64,000 nt of DNA from positions 1,426,001 through 1,490,000 of the forward strand of contig CM075103.1 in NCBI GenBank assembly GCA_037576195.1. The letters are read 5' to 3'. Shown here piece after piece: positions 56,305 to 64,000 of the stretch (the first letter of the stretch is position 1; every line of letters begins with the position of its first letter). Source of the stretch: Phytoseiulus persimilis (lineage: Eukaryota; Arthropoda; Arachnida; Mesostigmata; Phytoseiidae). The notes under the pieces are model-generated. The model did no database searches. It saw only the letters and a list, made by a program, of their open reading frames with translations, and had not been told where the DNA came from. A program made the translations under genes and the position numbers.

Positions 56305-56547
56305 GAACGCTGTGACGGGTGTGAAGTTTTCAATTCCCAAGGCTTAGCACCCTAGGACGTCGTTTTAATGACGATAGGCTCGAGGCAACGTATTGGATTC
56401 ATCTTATCATCTTCGATCCGCGGATTGTGCTCCCCGGAGAGAAACTTCAATTCAAGAGCCCACTGGAGGGACTCGTTTCCCAAACACATGTACAGTGGAG
56501 ACTGAAAAATAGCACTAGTCTGGTCGTTCCATGCATAGGTCATGAAA

Positions 56548-56553
56548 AATAAA
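56548..56553 (+). terminator. Candidate TRAPPC12 poly(A) signal
   Basis: AATAAA 243 bases after the TRAPPC12 stop codon. Confidence 0.55.
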
Positions 56554-57972
56554 TACATATCTATCTAAATGAAAGATGATGCTCTGGAGCTCTTGCATTT
56601 CCGTGGTCCGAGAGGCACTCAATGTTCAAGAAGCGTCTCAATCCATCAACAATAAACCTCCGCCCCCTGGAAAAGGAAGACGAGTTTGAACAACCAAGAG
56701 CAGTTGAAGGTACCCCGAGAACAGATAAGAAGGTCACAAGCGCAATGATCCTTTGTCGGTCGTGGACTCTGGGAAGCCCCAAGAGATCGAGTGGTGCGTC
56801 TTCATTCGATTCATCCATGAGCTGCCGCAGTTTCTTCGCTTCTCTGTTTCTATTCACTCCAACCATTGAGTACAAGTGTTCGGTCTGCTCCTCCAGCTCC
56901 GGGAGCACTATGGACTTGAACACGACGGACTCCTACTCAATCCGGAGATGATTTTCTCTGACACGTCGTACCGGGTAGATGAAAACATACTCTAGCGCGA
57001 GCAATTTGGGTCGAGTGAGCCCTAGTCATCGAATAGAAATTATGGTATGAGTTGGTTAACGAAGAAATCATGTTAGATTGAGAGACAGCTTCCTTGATTT
57101 CGTTGCCCCTTCCTCAACAGGGGTCCTGATTTTTTCAGAAGCATTCCATGAGTCTAGATTCCAAACTCTAGAATCTTGATGATAGGCTCTCAAGACCTCG
57201 CTCTGCGTTCACAAGGGAGATTCTTCACCGAGTGGACCTTGATCTCGACCTCCGTTCAGACTGGTCTCCCTGAACGGTTCTTGTGGTCGTCTGGTGGGCA
57301 TGACGGCTTTGACAATGAGGTTTCTCATGATCCTCCTTCGAAGCCAAGACAGGCTTCGCAGTTCGCAGAAACGAGAAGCTCTGGGATCATCGACCTTCCG
57401 ATTGCTCGGCGACAGATGAACCTTCATCTTCCCTCAGCAGGGGTTCGGAATGAATATAAATATAAAATCCACTGCGCGATCGAGCGTTTCAGCTCGTGGT
57501 AATATCTCGTTGGAGCTGTCAAGAATCAATTTGTACCAATGGTTTTATTAAATATCCACCATCTATCCCTCAAACCATAATACAAACTACCTTCAATAGG
57601 GGCTCTTCGATAACTATAAGATCAGATCGAAATCTCCGACCACTTCGGAAATAACGGACCAAACAAAGAAATTCTATAACAGAACATCACATCCAGACAG
57701 AACGTCTAGAACATCACATACTCCAAATGATCGTTCCATCGGCTCGTTTCTGTCTCGAGAGCTGCTCCATTAGGATTCTCAGCCCGACAAACGAGCTCCG
57801 TGAACTCAGTGCTTGAACTCGGGAGTGTGTACCCCAGGGAGATCCCGTCCAGCAACAGGGACTCAAAGGAGAACCGATAACTCACGATCGCAGTCAAATT
57901 CGAAAAATAAGAATGCTATATCGCATCATGATACCTTTGAGTTTTTGCACCCAGTCTCCGGGTGGGGAAAAT
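56554..57972. other. Spacer with an uncertain minus-strand exon
   Basis: An open minus-strand stretch at about 56944-56561 begins after an acceptor-like AG and reads LEEQTEHLYSMVGVNRNREA and IIALVTFLSVLGVPSTALG, which looks coding but could not be linked to a family or to neighbouring exons. The rest, next to 57973, includes IDE 3' UTR. Confidence 0.3.
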
Positions 57973-60900
57973 TCAAAGCTTAGGTTGTTGAACGGGCCGC
58001 TCAATATAGGGGTGAGTAGATTTGAAAGTTGCGACGTCCTCTATGGTATAATCAGCCCGAACGCCTTTCGTTACTTCACCGGGTTTGCTCTTTGACTCGA
58101 CTTTGATGATCATCTGTTTGAGAGCAGGTCCGTCGTGAGCGATGTGCTTGTCGAAGAAGTCAATCAGCTCATCCTTTGTCAGCTTCTCGATTTCGTTCGC
58201 CTCCACATGTTTGCGGTTGAAAATGTAGCTGCGCGCTGAGATTTCGGACCAGAGGCTGCAAGGCAAACTCAAATTGAAACTCCGACAGTCGTTGATTGTC
58301 ATGGAGTGCGGCGTGATGAGCTCAGAGCCGTGTTGCGCTCTCCTCACGTCTCGGAGGCTCGGATATACTCACTGTGCGAATTTCTCCGAGAGCCGTTTGG
58401 GTTTCTCCAACTTCAGGGCGATGAGAGCTTTCTTGTGTTTATCGAATTCCTCATTGGTCATTTCAGTTAGGGTCTTCTTCAAGTGATTGTTGACAAACTC
58501 GTTGACGCGCTCGGACAAATATGTCGGGTTTTTGTCCGATTGCACGATGACGCGGATTCCTTGAAATAATTCACGAGCCTCAGTGAGATATACTCCCAGG
58601 AAACTCGAACTCGAAACGAATCAGGAAATCGAAAGCGTTGAGCCTGCACATAATGTTAGCGGGAAACTCACCGAGAGTTCCTTGGGATCGTCTTGGTCCT
58701 CCTGAAACAAGGTAGCCCAACTGTTCTCGAGTTCTCAGAACGTCGAAACAGGGTTCTTCCAAGATTTGACAGAGCAACTCATTGAGAGCGATTTTGTGAA
58801 TTTCCTTCATGTCCAGCGAGCCAACTTGGTAGAAAGTCATGATTGAGTTGTTCGGATGGACTTCATTGTACGCGTTGTACTCGTAAACCTGGCCCTCGCT
58901 CAGCTTGTGTTCTCTGAAGTTCCTCGTTTCCTCGAACGACAGCTCGTCAACTGTGGATGAAACCTGACATCATGATGAGGAATCTTTCAAGGGGAGAAGG
59001 AATTTCTATCAATGGAACAGAAATCGGGACTCAAATACTCGGGGGACTCCGGACTCACACTTTAGGATCCGTCGGACAGCCTCCGACATGCGAAGGGCTT
59101 CGTCCGAACGCAGGTTCCCATAGACCAGACTTTCGAGCGAGGCGCGTTTCAGGAACTCTTTCAGGAAATCGCTGCAGCGATCCAGTGTGCATTGCTCAAC
59201 GACGGCGAGCTGATCTTCGTAAGTCCAATATTTCTCAGTGAGCAACACGTTTGCATAGTAGAGGGCGTGCTGGTATGGCTGTTCAGCCGCGAAGTTCTTC
59301 AGGCGTCGCTTCAGATTGTCCTTGAGGATTTCAAACCTCTTGGGATCGATCTTGAAAGAGTCCAGCCTCTCGCAAACTTTCTCCAGCAGAGCCTGTTGCC
59401 GCTCGCTGTAACCCCGAACTTTGATCATCAAGCCCTTGGGAGAGCCCGCGAGTTCGTAAGATAGACCCGCAATGGTGGCAGGGTAGAAGTACTCATTGTT
59501 TGCGTCCAAGAAACAGCTGACGGCCATGCCACACAGATTTGCATTGAGCGGGCTATCATAGACGATGGGGTTCCTCAGCTCAAAGTTCGCGATGCTCGTC
59601 GGAAGTTTGAACTCTTTGTCTTGCATGAACCAAAGACGGTGGCCATCAACGTCCACCAGTAGATTCGGGGATTGAGTGTATTGGGGCTCTTCCGGGGCCA
59701 AGTCGAAGTTCGTCGGGATGAATTCGTTGACGGAGGGTAGATGCAGTTTCTCGTTGAGACCGACGTTCTTCCAGGCTTCTATTTTCTCTTCTGGGATGGT
59801 TTCGATGCTGTAGTCGGTGGAGTAGTACTTCTCCTGGAGATTGGTTTGGCCCTTGAAGGTCTGAGAGACGAGCCCTAATCGGATCTTTTCCGGAGTCAGG
59901 TGGGACATCAGCTCGTTGATGAGCTCAGGATTGTAATCTTCGGCGACGTAAGGAGCACGGAGGATATCTTGCCATTCGAAAAGCTGCATTGAATCTGTGA
60001 GGGATGACACATATCTAATGGGGCTTTCCTTGGATTTGAATCGGAAGTGCATCTCCCCGATTTTCCGGACTTCGTCGAAGATCCACTTCTGAGGTCCTTT
60101 CTGCCGAAGGAGCTCGAGATACTCGAACAGAGCCGTGACGATTTCATCCGTGTGCTCGAGGCCATCAGGAGATAGAGTCATCGAGATAGTGAAGAAACTG
60201 AAACCCCTCGCCCCGGATCCCAGGCCTCCGGATAGAGAGTTCACCCATCCTTTCTCCTTGAGGTAGGACAATAAGCTGCCTTCGCCCTCGTGGCCTACCA
60301 GATGACTGATATAATGACTTGGGTTTGTTTTGTAATGCTTCCTCATGTCAGGAACAGGGAACACGATCATCATGAGGCGGGAGTCCTTCACGGGAACGAT
60401 TTTGATCTGTTTCTTGAGTTGCGCTGGTCCGAAAGGGTTTTTAGGCCATTCCGGGGCCTCGACATCCTTGTTCTGTACTGCCGCGAAAAGTTCCACGGCG
60501 AGGTCTGATAAGTGATCCAAGTTCTCTTTTCCGAGGAGGCAAGCTGTCATTATGTTCGATGAATAGTATTTTGAGTGGAAATCCAGCAGCGCCTGACGAA
60601 CGTCGACTCCTTCTTGCTTGGGAATATCGTGCAAGGTTTCTTTCGACCCTGTACCGAACTTGCTGAAATCATGGTCGGGATCACCGGTAGCGCCTTGTAG
60701 TCTCCACATTCTCCACATGTCTTGCTTGAGGTTCTTCTTGTGCTCATTATCAACAGCGAGCAACTCCCGGTCTGTGCAACTCTGGGTGAAGAGGGGTTCG
60801 TGGAAGAACTGCGAGAATATCTCACTTGCCTCCCGGAAGTTCTCTGGAGTCACGTCGAAGAAGTAGCATGTGTGGTCGAGGCTCGTGAACGCATTGCTGG

Positions 60901-61309
60901 AGCCACCGTGGTTGGATAGGAACGAATGGTAATGGTTCTCCGCCGGGTATTTCTTCGTTCCGAGGAACAGCATATGCTCGCAGAAATGCGCTAGACCGGG
61001 AATGTTTCTCGGGTCTGTCAAAGTACCGACTTGAACCGAGAGAGCTGCGGCTGATTTATCGGTGGTGGGGTCTGACACGACCAGAACTTTCATACCGTTC
61101 CTGAGCGTTAATCCGCGGTACAGCATCTGATCGGATTCACTCTTCACAACATCGTGGATGCTCACTATCTGATCCGCGTGTTTCGGTGCCATATTTGCGG
61201 CTAAAGACGAGAAACGATGATTGAAGAAAGAACCGGAAACTCTTGTCAGCTGAGCTTTCTTCCTAAATGCTATTGAACTAGTACATTTGAGGAATCTCAG
61301 TGCAATCAT
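57973..61309 (-). CDS. IDE: Insulin-degrading enzyme (M16A zinc metalloprotease), 4 exons
   Basis: Peptidasome that degrades insulin, amyloid-beta and other short peptides in cytosol and organelles. Exons: 61309-59059, 58950-58672, 58559-58373, 58255-57973; phases fit, giving 999 aa. The inverted zinc motif HFCEHMLFLGTKKYP is followed by the third ligand region DRELLAVDNEHKKN. Also visible are GHEGEGSLLSYLKEKGWVN, ARGFSFFTI, AEQPYQHALYY and, in exon 2, LRTREQLGYLVSGGPRR, the C-terminal substrate-positioning motif. The first Met (61309) opens a Lys/Arg/Ser-rich, acid-free stretch (IALRFLKCTSSIAFRKKAQL) like a mitochondrial presequence; a second Met (NMAPKH) starts at the cytosolic form position. 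The protein ends PKL, a weak PTS1-like peroxisomal tripeptide. The 2.25 kb first exon is long for an animal IDE. Confidence 0.95.
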
Positions 61310-64000
61310 GCCTCGCCGAGAGCTAACCAATCAACTGCCGGGCACGTGAACGTTCCAAAGCGGAGAAGACTCGCTGTGAACATCTGCGATTCCCGCAGCC
61401 CAAAACCAGTATCACTTTCTAGCGTGTGTCTTGTCTTCCAGGTTGATGTCGCGCTTCTTCGTGCCACCAGAGCTGCTGAGTCAACGCGTGTCGTCGTGCG
61501 CAGCTATCGGGCCTCTGTTTACATCTGTTGCCACAATTCCTTCCTTCATCGAGGCGAGAGATGACTCAACGAGCCGTCTCTCACGCGGAGGTCTTTATGT
61601 CAGCGGTTCTCGAGTCCCTCGTGTCTACCGCCCCCGGAGTCAATGAGGTCAATTCCGCTCGCTAACATTCTTCTAGATACAATTATCGCTTTTCGAGACA
61701 CGCGAATGGAATCGAAACAGTTGAGAATGTTCTTGCCATTGATTGTGGATCAACTGGTTGGACGCCAAGTTTGGACTTGAAGGTGGATCAGCATTCCACT
61801 AGGAATGAACATCGAGTACGCGATCCAAAAAAAAAGCTTGTGGGGCTCACTCTCCTGTCAACTTTGGCTAATGATCAAGGCGAAGCACGAAGCTCATACA
61901 TCATTCCTTAATTACTTACCATCAATCTATGGATATCAGGGTTAATAGGAGGGAATGCCTGAATCTTCAGGCTCCACTGATAATTCATGGCTGATGACTC
62001 CTCCCTACCATCACGAAACCTGGAGTGGTTCGACGGGACCTTCTCGATGAGCAGAGCCTGGGAATTATTCTATCAATTGCCGGGCTTCGGTTCGGACAGG
62101 TCCAAGTTGTTCCCAAAGACTCCGAGATTGAGACCGCTGCTCCCTAGTTCCCTTTGACAACAGACGCAATGACAAAACACTCCTGAGCGAGTCTCTCCCC
62201 AGAACTCAACAAATCTCTGGACTGGATTCCGCCTGTAATATCTGACCAAACAAGCTCATGTCCTCCGTGCCTCCCGCGAAATGCTATCCGTCAAATCAAC
62301 ACCACGTCGGTCAAGGTGGCCGTCTTCTCATAGGTTTCGCTACGTTCCCTGTCTCGTGTGCAGGGGTCCGCTCAAGACTGAAAATGAGTTTGACTCCTAC
62401 TCAGAACGATTCTTCTGATCACAACATGACGCGACCAGGAAATGCAGCAGCAGGCGAAGGCAATGATCTCAAGAAGGGGAAATGTCGGAGGGGAGGAGCC
62501 AAGCCGTTCGAGAGAAGGCATTAGACATGGATGAAAGCCAACATTCCTTCTACCCACCCTGAACCGACTATGAACACTGTCAAATAGGTCAGAGAAATCG
62601 TCGAGGCAGTGGAAGATCGGTCCTTCCGCCTACGCCTCTTCGTCTACCCGCACTTTTGAGACGAACTTCTGACGAGCAAGCGGGCTCGAGAGTGGGAAGT
62701 GCAGGCCCCACGGGAACCGATATGGAGTTCCTCCTCCAGCATACCTTTAGAATGTCTGCGGGGAGTTTCTGTCGTTGAAGGACACGCTTTGTGTCTCACG
62801 TGAAAGAGGACAACGTGTACAGTTTTGCAGAGATCAGATGCACTCCCCCTTGAGGCTGACACGAATGAAGCGAGCGCACCAAAGCTCTCGAAATTCCATT
62901 CGCGGAATGGTCTGGCGATTTGCTCCGTACTAGTTTGGAGTAGACCTACAAAAGAAACTCTGTCGTCGCCATCCCCATCGAACTCAGCAGCCCGCGCTTA
63001 GGTCTGATTGGGAGGAAGCTAAAAATTTGAGACGAAGAATGCCGACGTTGCTAGCTCATCTAATCCCATCACATGGTCAAATTTCGAAGTCCAAATGACG
63101 AGCCCAGATGCAAAACGTCGTAACTCCAAATTCCTAAAAGTCGAGTTATCAGTCAGCAATTCATCGAACCCATTCCCGACATCGTTAGTTTGCGCTTTTC
63201 CTGAAACCCTTCACTTTTTGTTTCTCTCCACTTCTCGCGTTCCCTCGGAGAGCGCAAAATTATGTCGTCGGTATTCGGCTAGATGAATTTTTGACTGACA
63301 GTACTACTTTTGGAAAGTTGGAGTTGCGACATTTTGCATCCGGGCTCTTCAAATGCTGGATCCTGAATTCCGGTCCGGCATTGATTTTATGGTTCGTGAG
63401 CATTGCGTGTCGCTGTCAACGGATGACCCTCTAGAACCAGCAGCGAGCAGCTACGAGTTAAGTGAGAGACAGGACATCGTTCCACTCGACAGTTGACGAA
63501 GGCGGAGAGACAAAAACTCGTGAGTGTATCGCCGGGTTCTGAATCATTCCTCCGACTTGGATAGAGATTCGTTCCATGGCTCGATTCCGATGCAGGGAAT
63601 CGAAGCATTGGATATTTTATTCGAATGATCGCATGAACTGATTGTTCAGGCTTGCGCAAACACGATAGAACTTCATGATTTTTCATTTCATGCCTTCAAG
63701 TTCCAAGTTATTCAGTTCCGGTTTTGGTTCGTTTCATGGAAATTCTCGATGCGTATCAGCACATACAAGGTGGCTCTTTTCAGTCGGGAATTTTCGAGCC
63801 CGATCGTGCTTTGGCCACAACTTCCTCACTCCGTGGAATTTTCTCGAAAATCAAGAAGTGATCGATAGAGGATATCGAGGCGAAATTCGAACGGATACGA
63901 TGAAAATTTGAGGTCAGAAAACGGTTTTGAAAATTACCATCTCCCTAAAAGTCATCGTGGAAACGTCAACTTTCATTCGCGCAAAAAGAAGCCGGTCATT
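61310..64000. other. Intergenic, nothing recognised
   Basis: About 2.7 kb upstream of IDE, presumably containing its promoter. Only short ORFs without recognisable families on either strand, and no repeat noticed. Confidence 0.45.

Overview
The window is eukaryotic nuclear DNA. Its coding genes are broken by short introns, mostly about 50-120 bp, with GT..AG ends; mRNAs end near AATAAA signals, and the spacers carry SINE, hAT, pogo-like and fold-back elements. Base composition looks close to balanced. A striated-muscle troponin T with the all-glutamate tail known from arthropods, plus a tick-like LINE reverse-transcriptase remnant, points to an arthropod, most likely a mite or tick relative (inference; the species is not fixed by the sequence).

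Layout. 1-6.4 kb (-): nearly complete tripeptidyl-peptidase II gene in 16 exons. 8.2-23 kb (+): three intronless activin type II receptor-like genes. The first and third look like working receptor kinases. The middle one has no visible extracellular domain and is a predicted pseudokinase (HRN and DLD instead of HRD and DFG). The third copy sits inside a 4.2 kb intron of troponin T, which runs on the opposite strand (17.9-24.0 kb). 26.4-28.3 kb: a possible divergent pair of unrecognised genes; the (+) one ends in a PP1-docking-like RVTF motif. 28.3-34.2 kb: a repeat-rich spacer with two fold-back structures, a 5'-truncated SINE and a pogo-like MITE. 34.2-42.4 kb (-): CTR9, a subunit of the Paf1 complex, with an RS-rich C terminus. 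Its last intron (4.1 kb) holds a decayed hAT transposon and two copies of a 43-bp-repeat-bearing element. 43.2-49.2 kb: a LINE remnant, one unrecognised ORF with an internal duplication, and a 1 kb satellite-like array of 15-bp units. 50.8-52.0 kb (+): a four-exon LEPROT/Vps55-family gene. 52.8-53.8 kb (-): a decayed BPNT2 (Golgi PAP phosphatase)-like pseudogene. 55.1-56.3 kb (+): single-exon TRAPPC12-like gene. 58.0-61.3 kb (-): insulin-degrading enzyme in four exons with a dual-start organisation. 61.3-64.0 kb: nothing recognisable.

The genes do not form one pathway. Housekeeping peptidases (TPP2, IDE), a transcription factor subunit (CTR9), membrane-traffic proteins (LEPROT, TRAPPC12) and a muscle gene lie interspersed. 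The distinctive biology is the local expansion of activin type II receptors, including a pseudokinase and a nested copy, together with a mobile-element community that left unusually clear footprints: target-site duplications for two SINE copies, the pogo-like MITE and the hAT, and shared termini for the 15-bp-repeat fold-back family.
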